Of a stretch of DNA of 64,000 bases, positions 18,618 to 27,245 are shown piece after piece. The DNA lies in the NCBI GenBank assembly GCA_945861665.1, contig CAMAVS010000009.1, positions 28,514 to 92,513 on the forward strand. The letters are read 5' to 3'. The stretch comes from Chitinophaga pinensis (lineage in GTDB: Bacteria; Bacteroidota; Bacteroidia; UBA4408). The notes beneath the pieces are model-generated. The model had not been told where the DNA came from. It did not search any database and was given only the letters and a program-made list of their open reading frames with translations. How positions within the stretch are numbered: position 1 is the first letter of the stretch; every line of letters starts with the position of its first letter. A program made the position numbers and the translations under genes.

Positions 18618-19970
18618 ATGAAAACAAAATCTGGCCTCCTTTACATCATACCAATGTCCTTAGGACTAAGTATGATCACTATGTGTTCTGTCGACAAGTC
18701 AAATATGGCCTGTATAAAGCAGCCCTTTAAAAATGTGAATGTTCCGTTTCACGATTTTGTTCTCAATGCCAGCGAAGAAAAAACAATTGACCTTGAAAAT
18801 GGAACAAGCATTTCTATTCCAGCAAATTCATTTGTGGATGCAAATGGTAAAATGGTAAGCGGAGAAGTCAATTTCCAGTACCGTGAGTTTCACACAGCTG
18901 CAGATATTATTGCCAGTGGAATACCTATGGTGTACGATAGTGCTGGAATAAAAATCCAGTTTGAATCGGCAGGGATGTTTGAAATAAATGCCAAACAAGG
19001 AGATAAACAGGTTTACATTGCTAATGGTAAAAACCTTCAAGTAAGCATGGCTTCTTTCAAAGCTGGCAACAACTTCAATTTTTATGCATTGGATACCCTT
19101 GAAAAAAATTGGGAAAATATAGGTAGCCTGTCCCCTACTATTAATCAGAAAAAAAAGAAGGAAATAGAAGCCTTGGGTGCCTGTCCAACAAAACCGATTG
19201 AGCCAAAAGAGTACGATGGTAAGACCCCTGTATTTGATATTGACGCAGACTACACTGGACTTACTGAACTCCAAGAATTTAGCGGTGTTGTATGGCAATA
19301 TGCCGGTACAAATGGGGAAAGCGACCTTACAAAAAACAACTGGGTGTATAAACATTCATGGACAAGTGCCAACATTAAACCTTTTGATAAGGATAATGGA
19401 CTTTATTCACTGAGCTTAAAAGGAAACAAAAGAGATTTCACCACCATTGTTTCACCTGTACTAAAAGGTAAAAATTTCGCGGAACAAATGAGTCGTTTCC
19501 AAGAAAAAATGGAAAGCTATGGTCTGGTGAAAGAAGGAAGGGAAAAAGAAGAGTCACGGTTACAAGCCGAAGGGGATTTGATTCGAAGCTTTGCCGTGAG
19601 CAACTTTGGAATTTACAACTGGGACAGACAATACAAAGAAGAAGATGTGATTCGCTTGGCTGCCGACTTCGATTTTGGTGATAAATACAAGGCAAATGAA
19701 ATTACAGTATTTCTTGTAATAAATGATGGAACAGTAATCAAATATCCAAAATATGCATGGGGAGAGTTCAGCTTTAAGCCTTCAGACAAAAATCGTATGA
19801 TAGCAGTACTGCCCGGCAACAATGTGGCAACTTTCTCAGTTGGTGAATTCAAAAAAATTAACACCGATGAATTAAAAGGACAAGACAAGCCACACTTTAC
19901 TTTTAAAATGCAAAAGGAAAATAGCAAGGTTGCTTCAGTTGAGCAATTACATAAAATATTAAGCATTTAA
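18618..19970 (+). CDS. Probable lipoprotein, paralogue of the 15656 protein
   Basis: The 450-residue protein starts with a signal-like segment and a possible, atypical lipobox (ITMC, cysteine 23). It then carries the shared domain: ISIPANSFVDANGKMVSGEV, YREFHTAADIIASGIPMVYDSAG, and QFESAGMFEINA. The protein at 15656 has the same words in the same order (YREFH, SGIPM-YDS, FESAGMFEI), so the domain has been duplicated. The middle has a charged segment (RFQEKMESYGLVKEGREKEE). The ten bases before the WG-repeat gene suggest co-transcription from promoter copy 4. The function is unknown. Confidence 0.7.
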   Translation: MKTKSGLLYIIPMSLGLSMITMCSVDKSNMACIKQPFKNVNVPFHDFVLNASEEKTIDLENGTSISIPANSFVDANGKMVSGEVNFQYREFHTAADIIASGIPMVYDSAGIKIQFESAGMFEINAKQGDKQVYIANGKNLQVSMASFKAGNNFNFYALDTLEKNWENIGSLSPTINQKKKKEIEALGACPTKPIEPKEYDGKTPVFDIDADYTGLTELQEFSGVVWQYAGTNGESDLTKNNWVYKHSWTSANIKPFDKDNGLYSLSLKGNKRDFTTIVSPVLKGKNFAEQMSRFQEKMESYGLVKEGREKEESRLQAEGDLIRSFAVSNFGIYNWDRQYKEEDVIRLAADFDFGDKYKANEITVFLVINDGTVIKYPKYAWGEFSFKPSDKNRMIAVLPGNNVATFSVGEFKKINTDELKGQDKPHFTFKMQKENSKVASVEQLHKILSI

Positions 19971-19980
19971 AATTTGAATT

Positions 19981-22900
19981 ATGAAACGTATACTAACCTC
20001 CGCCCTACTCCTAGCTTATACCTGTTTATTTGGGCAAAACGACCTTTTACTACCTGTAAAAGTTGATGGTAAATGGGGTTTCATAAACGACAAGGCAGAA
20101 GTTGTTATACAACCCGTATACAATCACGCAGTTGATTTCAAAGGCTCCTATGCCGTAATCAAAAAAGGAAATTTATTTGGAGTAATTAATAAGTCAGGCA
20201 ATGAAATAATTCCACCCATTTGGAATGCCATTCAAGTACTCAGCGATACATTGCTAGGCGTTCGTAAAGATAGCTTGTGGGCGGTTATTGATTATACAGG
20301 AAAACAATACTTACCTCCTGTTTGCGAACTTCTTCAACCTGCATTTGGAGGGTGCGTACTCTATAAAGTTGAAAGAAGAACTGGATTGTTGGATAAAAAT
20401 GGAGCGAAGTTAATCCCACCCATTTTTGATACCATTTATCAATACAGAAACAATTATTTTAAAACAATTTTAAACATTCACAAGGGACTATACTCCCCTA
20501 TCGGAAAAAAAATTCTTCCTGCCAACAACGAAGCCATTTATCAATATTATGCGGGCTACATTGTTTTTAAAACAGATGGAAAATGGGGTGCTGTTGATAT
20601 GGAAGGAACAGAATTAATACATCCTGAATGGTCAGAAATGGATGTTATTTCTAAAAAATTCATTAAAGTACGTAACAATAAGTTATGGGAGTGCTATTCC
20701 ATTGCTTCTAAATCATTGAGTAATGGGGCTTTTGATGAAATAGCAGCCCTTACTGAAAACCTTGTTCTGATTCAAAAATATGGAGCTTGGGGAATCATGG
20801 ATGCTAAAGTGGAAATAAAATTAAAGCCTGAATACAATGATATTGAGCTAATACACCCTGATGTATATCTGTTGACTAGAGGAAATAAATACGGTTTAGC
20901 GAGCAGCTCAACTGGCAAATTAGTGATGCCTGCCTATGCGGATGAGATCAACAGTTTATACGATGTAAATGTATTTGTGTACAAAAAAATAGGTAAATAT
21001 GGTTTGGTAAATACTTCAGGAAAACAAATAACCAATCCTGAATATGAATTAATTCATTTACACCGGAACTTTGCTAAAGGGTATAAAATTTCAGGTGGTC
21101 CCGTTACGCTGTTAAATTTCGACTCCCAAGGAAACTTGTTTGAAGCTCAGGAGTATGCTAACCTGAGTACGATTAAAATTGGTTATGGTGCGTATAATTA
21201 TGCTGCAAATACAACAATACCTTCCGATTTGAAATTGGAGAAATTCATTTGGTTCTATTCTGCAAAAGCAAAAAAATGGGGATTGAAAACCATCGAGGGA
21301 GACTCGATAGTGATACCCCCAACTTTTAAATCCATTACCGTAAAACCGCTACTCAACGTTACAGTTGTTGAGGTTAAAAGCCCTAGCCATTCCATTAATG
21401 TTGGTCTAATGACTTATTCATCTAATTCCTATTTCGGATTGATTAATAACCTAACAGGAAAGTACTTGGTTGGTCCCTATTATTATGCTTTTAGGCTCCC
21501 TGATATGGACAACGACTCTATTGGAAATTCATTTGCTGCTCTTGTAGAAGGTGGTATGGTCCTTATTAATCCTCGCACTGGCAAAACAAGCAAGCCTTGC
21601 TTTTTCATAGACAAAACAAATACAGATCAAGCAAGAATAATTAAAAGTGCTCATTTTAAAGTTGTTAAAAAAAGTGGTGAGCAAACCTTGTGTTCTGCTT
21701 TCGACTATTTAACTTCCTTCAATGTAAACTGGTTTGATGCCAATGGGTACACAATTTCAAGAATGAATATATCAGAAAATTATCTCACCTCAAGCAAAGC
21801 AATATGGGGTTATATAACAAAAGATTTAGAACAACACCTATGCGATAAACCGATAGATTATTTAGAAAATTTTAAAGGAGATTATGCCCAATTTAAAAGA
21901 GGAAAATTTTGGGGTGTTTATGACAAATCCTTTGCTGAAATAATTTCACCGATTTACGATGACGTAACTTTAATGGACCTTTCCGAAGGACTCTTTAAAA
22001 TTAAAAAAGAAAGTACGCGCTTTGGATTTGTAAACAACAAAGGAAACATTGTAGTAGATGTTAGCTATTCCAACGTAAAATCTTGGTCGGAAAACAGGTT
22101 TTTGGTGCAAGGAAAAAACGGGAAATGGGGCTTCGTAAATGAATTAGGCAAGTTTGTCATTCAACCAATATTCGATGATGCAAAAAGTTTCAGTGAAGGC
22201 TTTGCTGCCGTAAAACGAAAAGGGAAATGGGGTTATATTAATACAGAAGGGACCTACACAATAAAAGCGGCATTTGAAGCAGCAGAATTCTTTAGTGAAG
22301 GAAAAGCTGCTGTGAAAACAAAAGGTAGGTATGGTTATGTTGATACTGATGGAAAGCGGATAATTGCGCCAATATATTCACAAGCTTTGCCTTTCAATGA
22401 AGGAGTAGCAGTAGTAATGCAGAATTCTAAATACGGACTCATTAATGAGACAGGTGTATGGATAAAAAAACCATTCTGTAAAGTGATCAGACGCGATAAC
22501 GCAACAGGGAACTACATTGCAAAAAAAAGAAGAAAAGAAAACCTTTATAACAGTGACGGTATATTGGTTTGCAAGGGAAAGTACAATTACATAGGAACAT
22601 TTAATGAAGGTCTTGCCGTAGTAAAATGTAAAAATAAATTTGGCTATATCGATGAAACAGGAAAATTAATTATCCCTGCAACTTTCAACTTTGCATCGCC
22701 TTTTAAAAATGGTCTTGCAAAAGTTAAAACCAACAATTTATATGGTTATATTGACCCAAGCGGTGACATTGCTATCAAGGATTCCTATAATCACTGCAGC
22801 GATTTTAATAACTCAACTGCACTTGTATGGGAAGGTGATAAAGCCGGCTTAATTGACAATAACGGTAAGTGGCTTGTAAAACCAAGGTTTAATGTTCAAA

Positions 22901-23304
22901 GTGGATACTCTGAAGGAAAGGCAATAGTGCGGAATGCAAATGGAAAACTTTGTTACATCGATGAAAATGGCAATGCCTTGTTTATGAAAGAGTATAATAA
23001 TGCAAAACCATTTAACGATGGTGTAGCTTGGATAATGACCGACAAAAAGTGGGAATTAATTGATAACAGTGGTGAAATTATTTCTCTTTTCCAATACGAT
23101 AGGGTGAGCAATTTTAAAGATGGCATTTCCACTGTGAGCGCAAATTCATTTTTTGGTTTAAGCAAACCAGGAGATAAGTTTATGTTGGAAGCACAATGCG
23201 AAGACATACAATTGGTAAAAAAAGGCTTGTATCGTGTTATTATAGGCGACAAACTAGGCTACTTTAAAAGCGATAAAAATTGGTTGTGGGAGGCAAGGAA
23301 GTAG
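19981..23304 (+). CDS. Large secreted WG-repeat protein
   Basis: The 1107-residue protein has a signal peptide (MKRILTSALLLAYTCLFGQN) and is built of about 20 WG (KWG) repeats, each about 45-50 residues. The unit reads like GKWGFIND-x-G-x-VIxPxYD-x-A-x-x-F-x-x-G-x-A-x-V. Clear copies are DGKWGFINDKAEVVIQPVYN near residue 25, GKWGFVNELGKFVIQPIFD near 710 and NKFGYIDETGKLIIPATFN near 880. WG-repeat proteins are usually extracytoplasmic interaction scaffolds. It is the second gene of the unit under promoter copy 4. No enzyme domain is visible. Confidence 0.9.
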   Translation: MKRILTSALLLAYTCLFGQNDLLLPVKVDGKWGFINDKAEVVIQPVYNHAVDFKGSYAVIKKGNLFGVINKSGNEIIPPIWNAIQVLSDTLLGVRKDSLWAVIDYTGKQYLPPVCELLQPAFGGCVLYKVERRTGLLDKNGAKLIPPIFDTIYQYRNNYFKTILNIHKGLYSPIGKKILPANNEAIYQYYAGYIVFKTDGKWGAVDMEGTELIHPEWSEMDVISKKFIKVRNNKLWECYSIASKSLSNGAFDEIAALTENLVLIQKYGAWGIMDAKVEIKLKPEYNDIELIHPDVYLLTRGNKYGLASSSTGKLVMPAYADEINSLYDVNVFVYKKIGKYGLVNTSGKQITNPEYELIHLHRNFAKGYKISGGPVTLLNFDSQGNLFEAQEYANLSTIKIGYGAYNYAANTTIPSDLKLEKFIWFYSAKAKKWGLKTIEGDSIVIPPTFKSITVKPLLNVTVVEVKSPSHSINVGLMTYSSNSYFGLINNLTGKYLVGPYYYAFRLPDMDNDSIGNSFAALVEGGMVLINPRTGKTSKPCFFIDKTNTDQARIIKSAHFKVVKKSGEQTLCSAFDYLTSFNVNWFDANGYTISRMNISENYLTSSKAIWGYITKDLEQHLCDKPIDYLENFKGDYAQFKRGKFWGVYDKSFAEIISPIYDDVTLMDLSEGLFKIKKESTRFGFVNNKGNIVVDVSYSNVKSWSENRFLVQGKNGKWGFVNELGKFVIQPIFDDAKSFSEGFAAVKRKGKWGYINTEGTYTIKAAFEAAEFFSEGKAAVKTKGRYGYVDTDGKRIIAPIYSQALPFNEGVAVVMQNSKYGLINETGVWIKKPFCKVIRRDNATGNYIAKKRRKENLYNSDGILVCKGKYNYIGTFNEGLAVVKCKNKFGYIDETGKLIIPATFNFASPFKNGLAKVKTNNLYGYIDPSGDIAIKDSYNHCSDFNNSTALVWEGDKAGLIDNNGKWLVKPRFNVQSGYSEGKAIVRNANGKLCYIDENGNALFMKEYNNAKPFNDGVAWIMTDKKWELIDNSGEIISLFQYDRVSNFKDGISTVSANSFFGLSKPGDKFMLEAQCEDIQLVKKGLYRVIIGDKLGYFKSDKNWLWEARK

Positions 23305-23321
23305 ATTCTTTAAAATTAAAT

Positions 23322-23352
23322 GGTTACCTTTTTATAGTTCATTTATTAATAA
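23322..23352 (+). promoter_or_regulatory. Regulon promoter motif, copy 5
   Basis: GGTTACC (23322-23328), 15 bases, then TATTAATAAG and the shared leader GAAACCAATTAAAACTAA. It lies 18 bases after the WG-repeat stop codon, before the small-protein genes. Confidence 0.7.
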
Positions 23353-23376
23353 GTGAAACCAATTAAAACTAATGCT

Positions 23377-23526
23377 ATGAAAAACACAAGCAAAAAGGCA
23401 AAAGGGAAACCAGGTTACTCTCAGCCACAAGGACACACACTTTCAAACTTTGAATGGTTTACAGAACTTATTCTTAAGGGTTTAAAAGTGCAGAGAACGA
23501 AGAAAGGATTATTCATTTACAAGTAA
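23377..23526 (+). CDS. Small basic protein, 49 residues
   Basis: The ATG lies in the GCTATGAAAA context used by the other regulon genes. The product is 49 residues, lysine-rich at the N-terminus (KNTSKKAKGKPGYSQPQG) with an aromatic/hydrophobic patch (FEWFTELILKGLKV). I recognise no family. It is the first gene after promoter copy 5 and 12 bases before the next small gene. Confidence 0.55.
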   Translation: MKNTSKKAKGKPGYSQPQGHTLSNFEWFTELILKGLKVQRTKKGLFIYK

Positions 23527-23538
23527 TACATAAAGGTT

Positions 23539-23787
23539 ATGAAAACAGAAGAAAATGAATCTGAAAATTTAGATAATGCAAAGGAGAATCAGCCTTTGAC
23601 ATCAACGAGAACTCCTATTTCGGAATTATTGAAAAGGCGAGGAGTTCCAACAGAGGACAAAACAAAGGAGAAGTTGGGGACAACCTCGCTGATGTTCTTT
23701 CCCTCGCAGAAGAACGAGCAGGACGACTCGGTAGAAACTATGGTGCACAATCTGAACAGGCGCAAGGGACAGCAAGAGCTGGAGTAA
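23539..23787 (+). CDS. Small acidic protein, tandem paralogue 1
   Basis: The 82-residue protein is highly charged, with no signal peptide or membrane helix. It shares ENLDNxKENQPL, STRTPxxELLxRRG, EKLGTTxLMFFP and DDSVE with the next gene, so the two are a tandem duplication. No known domain. Both genes follow regulon-type promoter motifs. Confidence 0.65.
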   Translation: MKTEENESENLDNAKENQPLTSTRTPISELLKRRGVPTEDKTKEKLGTTSLMFFPSQKNEQDDSVETMVHNLNRRKGQQELE

Positions 23788-23788
23788 T

Positions 23789-23818
23789 AGTTCCCTTATA
23801 AATTTAGATATTAATTAG
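23789..23818 (+). promoter_or_regulatory. Degenerate regulon promoter motif, copy 6
   Basis: AGTTCCC, 13 bases, then TATTAATTAGTAAAACCC. The upstream box is weakened (GTTCCC in place of GTTACC) and the spacing shortened. The -10-like half and the leader CCATTAAAACTAAA are well preserved. It arose together with the duplicated gene downstream. Confidence 0.45.
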
Positions 23819-23841
23819 TAAAACCCATTAAAACTAAAATT

Positions 23842-24144
23842 ATGAAACCAGAAGAAAATGAACCTGAAAATTTAGATAATGTAAAGGAGAATCAGCCTTT
23901 GAAATCAACGAGAACACCTATGAGGGAATTATTGGCAAGGCGAGGAATAACATTAGTAGATACAACAGAGGAGAAGTTGGGGACAACCACGCTAATGTTC
24001 TTTCCAAAGGAAGAAAAAACAAAAGACGACTCTGTTGAAGCAAGCATCAGATACTTGAATAGAAAAAAGAGTGCTCAAGACAATAGTATTGAAAATAAGC
24101 AGGAACAAAACAACGAAAAAACCAACCAAGATGAAAACAAGTAA
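23842..24144 (+). CDS. Small acidic protein, tandem paralogue 2
   Basis: This 100-residue protein is a copy of the 82-residue protein upstream with a longer, N/K/E/Q-rich tail. The shared core is ENLDNVKENQPLKSTRTP, RRGITLVDTTEEKLGTTTLMFFP and DDSVEASIRYLNRKKS. Its last 14 bases overlap the next tiny gene. Unknown function. Confidence 0.65.
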   Translation: MKPEENEPENLDNVKENQPLKSTRTPMRELLARRGITLVDTTEEKLGTTTLMFFPKEEKTKDDSVEASIRYLNRKKSAQDNSIENKQEQNNEKTNQDENK

Positions 24145-24271
24145 AGAATACCATCATTTAATTCGATTCAATAAGGATTGCTTTGATCCTTATATGATTG
24201 GAGATCAAGAATATGGTTCTATTGATTTATATTATGCAATAGAAAATACTAGCTTGTTGAAGAATTTATAA
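24131..24271 (+). CDS. Small protein, 46 residues
   Basis: The ATG at 24131 lies inside the end of the previous gene, which suggests coupled translation. The product (46 residues, with HHLIRFNKDCFDPYMIGDQ and a YYAIENTSLLKNL end) has no recognisable domain. A longer version from an upstream TTG (24071) would duplicate the reading of the previous gene and is less likely. Confidence 0.4.
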   Translation: MKTSKEYHHLIRFNKDCFDPYMIGDQEYGSIDLYYAIENTSLLKNL

Positions 24272-24289
24272 ATTAAATACTAAAAGAAA

Positions 24290-24901
24290 ATGAAGATAGA
24301 ATCAAAGAAAACAAAATTGCTGAAACTACTATTAAAAGCACAAGCGAAGATGAATAAAGTAAAGTCGCAACAAAAGGAACTAACAATGAAACCATCTGCA
24401 AAAGAATTAGAATGTATAAGGGCATCTTGGAAGCTAAGAAAAGAGCTTATGAAATTGCACATATCTAATTTAGAAATAACTGACGAAACAAAAATGTTTT
24501 TAAAACTGAAGATTTCGAGACTCAATATTGACGATTCAACCGAAGAGCAGCACGAGATAATTAAAGAGCTGCTTCATATTTATAGGTTAGATCATGAGGT
24601 GCCACCAGTGAAATCCTTTTATCTTTTGTGGCGATGTATATTGCTTCGGGACATGAAAGATGAATATTACTTCAATGATTACTTTTCACAAGAAAAAATG
24701 GACTGCATGTATGACTGCGTTAAAATATTGTACAAGGATACCAAACCATTGATTGAAATTTATAATAAACATAATGATGCGATACAATTAGCCAAAAATG
24801 AATTTTACGAAAAAAACCCATTGGGTTGGATAAGTATAGTACCAAAAGCTGCCATTTTACCCCGCAAAATTAATGAACTGTATGGGCCTTATATTCCATA
24901 A
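24290..24901 (+). CDS. Unknown helical protein, 203 residues
   Basis: The first 60 residues are rich in K, E and L, predicting a coiled helix (MKIESKKTKLLKLLLKAQAKM, then QQKELTMKPSAKELE). The rest includes FYLLWRCILLRDMKDEYYFNDYF and a C-terminal segment WISIVPKAAILPRKINELYGP. No signal peptide and no family I know. It follows the small-protein genes by 18 bases and ends 25 bases before promoter copy 7. Confidence 0.65.
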   Translation: MKIESKKTKLLKLLLKAQAKMNKVKSQQKELTMKPSAKELECIRASWKLRKELMKLHISNLEITDETKMFLKLKISRLNIDDSTEEQHEIIKELLHIYRLDHEVPPVKSFYLLWRCILLRDMKDEYYFNDYFSQEKMDCMYDCVKILYKDTKPLIEIYNKHNDAIQLAKNEFYEKNPLGWISIVPKAAILPRKINELYGPYIP

Positions 24902-24926
24902 GAGTTAAGAAAAAACAATTATGAAT

Positions 24927-24958
24927 GGTTACCTTTTCAAATCCCAGTTATTAATAGT
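24927..24958 (+). promoter_or_regulatory. Regulon promoter motif, copy 7
   Basis: GGTTACC (24927-24933), 15 bases, then TATTAATAGTTG, followed by AAACCAATTAAAAACAAAAGCCATGG. Part of cassette A. Confidence 0.7.
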
Positions 24959-24982
24959 TGAAACCAATTAAAAACAAAAGCC

Positions 24983-25201
24983 ATGGAAAATCTACTAAGC
25001 CTTATATGGATAATAAGCGGACTTATTAACCTGAGTATTGAAGCAAAAAAACGAAATTTTTCTGAAAATTCTATTTTGGATATTTTTATGCTTACCCTAA
25101 CATTTGTATTTGTATTCGGCTTCATAGGACTAATGTATACTATAGATAACAATTTGAATACAGAAAAAATAACAGATGCAAAGCCTGTAACTATTGAATA
25201 A
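24983..25201 (+). CDS. 72-residue membrane protein, copy A
   Basis: The start is the ATG in GCCATGG. The protein has two hydrophobic helices, around residues 4-18 (LLSLIWIISGLINLS) and 33-52 (DIFMLTLTFVFVFGFIGLMY), separated by a charged loop (EAKKRNFSENS), then a short polar tail ending VTIE. Its twin at 27027 differs at three positions only (I/L or M/L). The identity of the coding region and of the flanks points to recent duplication. Small two-span proteins in defence loci can be toxins or membrane sensors, but nothing here decides that. Confidence 0.75.
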   Translation: MENLLSLIWIISGLINLSIEAKKRNFSENSILDIFMLTLTFVFVFGFIGLMYTIDNNLNTEKITDAKPVTIE

Positions 25202-25372
25202 ACAGAACAACGCAAATAGAATGCGTTACGATTCAATATTATTACAACGTTTTAGATTTAGGATTACAAAATAGAAATTACAATTGTTTACAAATTTTAA
25301 TCCTTAGAATATCAGTCGAAAGCAATTTATGAACAGGGGAAATTTCAATCACTATTATCACTCACTTTGTAA

Positions 25373-25564
25373 ATGAATTTAATTTTAAAAGATATGAAAC
25401 AGCAAGAAGACTTGAAAATAAAGAAGCCATTAACGATAGAGCAGAGAAAGGAAATAATGAGCTATCCTCAGCATTGGAGACCAACTCTAATAGAAGCAGC
25501 AGAACGAGGGGAGTCGATAAAAGAGACGTACGAAGAACTGAAATACTTCGAGGCAATGATGTAA
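25373..25564 (+). CDS. Small protein, start of cargo A
   Basis: The 63-residue frame starts with the first ATG after the end of cassette A; an internal ATG at 25394 is also possible. The product has TIEQRKEIMSYPQHWRPTLIEAAERG followed by ETYEELKYFEAMM. No family recognised. A second frame (25565-25659) continues protein-like text (VIAEYTFDTEVNNGIKEAF) after its stop, and a 22-residue frame overlaps that by TGATG (25659-25727). The three may be separate tiny genes or one frameshifted gene. Confidence 0.4.
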   Translation: MNLILKDMKQQEDLKIKKPLTIEQRKEIMSYPQHWRPTLIEAAERGESIKETYEELKYFEAMM

Positions 25565-25805
25565 ATGTAATTGCTGAATACACCTTTGATACCGAAGTAA
25601 ACAATGGAATCAAAGAAGCGTTTCCCATACCAAACGGAAAAAGCGTTTTGATACATTGATGTTATTTTCTGCTGATGAAGAAATTGATTGGGCTATAAGC
25701 AATGAACTGGAAACTAGAGAAAAATAAGGGTTAAGCAAAAATTAAGCCCTGAGAGAAAATTACAAATTATTCAAAACTTAACAAAACTAACCTGATTAAA
25801 TTGAA

Positions 25806-26891
25806 ATGAAAAAAACAATAAAAAAAAGAAAATCCACATTCTCAGAATTAGATCTCAATAAAATGTTCAGTGCAAGCAGAAGTATTCAACCTTATCAAAT
25901 GTTCTATGAAGTTAACAAAGAAGTTTGCAATAGAATAATGTATTATAATACAAACCCTGAAAAATTATTTCATGCAATATTGGAACAATATAAAATTAAC
26001 GAAATTGATGTCGTTTCTACTCAGGAATACAGTCGCAGGATAGGAGAATATTGTTATTCAAGTTATTTGATTGCTCTAACAGATGATCTCTGGGTTTTTC
26101 ATGGTGCCGGAGAACATGAGCAAGAAGGTACAAGCATCCTTTATTCCAACGAAACTCCAAAAGAAAAAGTAAAATACTTACAAACCTTTGTGAAAGGTTT
26201 TGAGGATGTACCATTAAATGATGGTAAAATTTATTTGCTTCATAAGTACGATTATGGTTTTGATTTAAAAGGATATGATGTAGTTGAGCCAAATTGCGAT
26301 ATAAAACAACATTACAATGATGACTTTGAGGATATAAACACAAAAATTATAAATAGGTTAAATACGACAAATGACAAAGGCCTAGTGTTATTGCATGGAA
26401 AACCAGGGACTGGAAAAACATTTTACATCAGATATTTAACCAAGAAAGTAAATAAAAAAATGATCTTCCTTTCTCCAGAAGTCTCTCAGCATATTTCGTC
26501 CCCTGAATTTATTACCATTTTAAGTGAATTCCCCAATTCAATTATTATTATTGAAGATGCCGAAAATGTCATAAAAACAAGAAAGTCAGGTGGTTCTTCA
26601 GCTATCTCAAATTTATTGAACCTAACGGATGGTCTTTTAGCAGATTGCTTAAAAATACAATTAATCTGTTCCTTCAATACCGATGTTTCTCAGATAGATA
26701 AAGCACTATTAAGAAAAGGGCGTTTAATTGCTATGTATGAGTTTAAAGAACTAAAGCATCAAAAGGCAAATAATCTTGCAGTGTCATTGGGTAAAAAACT
26801 TCCAATAATTAACGATGCAACATTAGCAGAAATATTTAATGATGAGGAAACAGGAGCTCAACTAGAGGTCTTTGCAAAAATTGGATACTAA
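25806..26891 (+). CDS. AAA+ ATPase
   Basis: The 361-residue protein has an unknown N-terminal half of about 170 residues. A complete single AAA+ core follows: Walker A LLHGKPGTGKTF, Walker B SIIIIEDAENVI, and the sensor/arginine region SFNTDVSQIDKALLRKGRLIAMYEF. The core resembles the Bcs1/FtsH-like group. It is cytoplasmic, with no membrane helix. It is the main cargo of cassette A; in cassette B the matching place is held by a DnaB-like helicase. It probably remodels or senses something for this locus, but the partner is unknown. Confidence 0.85.
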   Translation: MKKTIKKRKSTFSELDLNKMFSASRSIQPYQMFYEVNKEVCNRIMYYNTNPEKLFHAILEQYKINEIDVVSTQEYSRRIGEYCYSSYLIALTDDLWVFHGAGEHEQEGTSILYSNETPKEKVKYLQTFVKGFEDVPLNDGKIYLLHKYDYGFDLKGYDVVEPNCDIKQHYNDDFEDINTKIINRLNTTNDKGLVLLHGKPGTGKTFYIRYLTKKVNKKMIFLSPEVSQHISSPEFITILSEFPNSIIIIEDAENVIKTRKSGGSSAISNLLNLTDGLLADCLKIQLICSFNTDVSQIDKALLRKGRLIAMYEFKELKHQKANNLAVSLGKKLPIINDATLAEIFNDEETGAQLEVFAKIGY

Positions 26892-26970
26892 TAATTTAAA
26901 ATGATTAAGCATGAAAACTAATATAAAAACTGAAAATAATTTATTTTTTTCCTTGCACAAGAAAAATGAT

Positions 26971-27002
26971 GGTTACCTTTTCAAATCCCAGTTATTAATA
27001 GT
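26971..27002 (+). promoter_or_regulatory. Regulon promoter motif, copy 8
   Basis: GGTTACC (26971-26977), 15 bases, then TATTAATAGTTG and the same leader as copy 7. It is the only regulon-type promoter upstream of the DnaB-like gene and the retron. Confidence 0.7.
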
Positions 27003-27026
27003 TGAAACCAATTAAAAACAAAAGCC

Positions 27027-27245
27027 ATGGAAAATCTACTAAGCCTTATATGGTTATTAAGCGGACTTATTAACCTGAGTATTGAAGCAAAAAAACGAAA
27101 TTTTTCTGAAAACTCTATTTTGGACATTTTTATGCTTACCCTAACATTTGTATTTGTATTCGGCTTCATTGGACTACTGTATACTATAGATAACAATTTG
27201 AATACAGAAAAAATAACTGATGCAAAGCCTGTAACTATTGAATAA
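27027..27245 (+). CDS. 72-residue membrane protein, copy B
   Basis: Two membrane helices (about residues 4-18 and 33-52) with the same loop and tail as its twin at 24983; only residues 10, 11 and 51 differ, all conservative. It opens the transcription unit that continues with the DnaB-like helicase and probably the retron. Confidence 0.75.
   Translation: MENLLSLIWLLSGLINLSIEAKKRNFSENSILDIFMLTLTFVFVFGFIGLLYTIDNNLNTEKITDAKPVTIE

Larger units (their letters stand above)
24925..25370 (+). repeat. 446-bp duplicated cassette, copy A
   Basis: From ATGGTTACC at 24925 to CTCACTTTGT at 25370 this segment repeats at 26969-27414 with the same length and only scattered differences. It carries the promoter motif, the 72-residue membrane protein gene, a hairpin (AACGCA/TGCGTT) and a conserved non-coding tail. 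The similarity stops at 25370, where different genes follow in the two copies. Confidence 0.95.
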
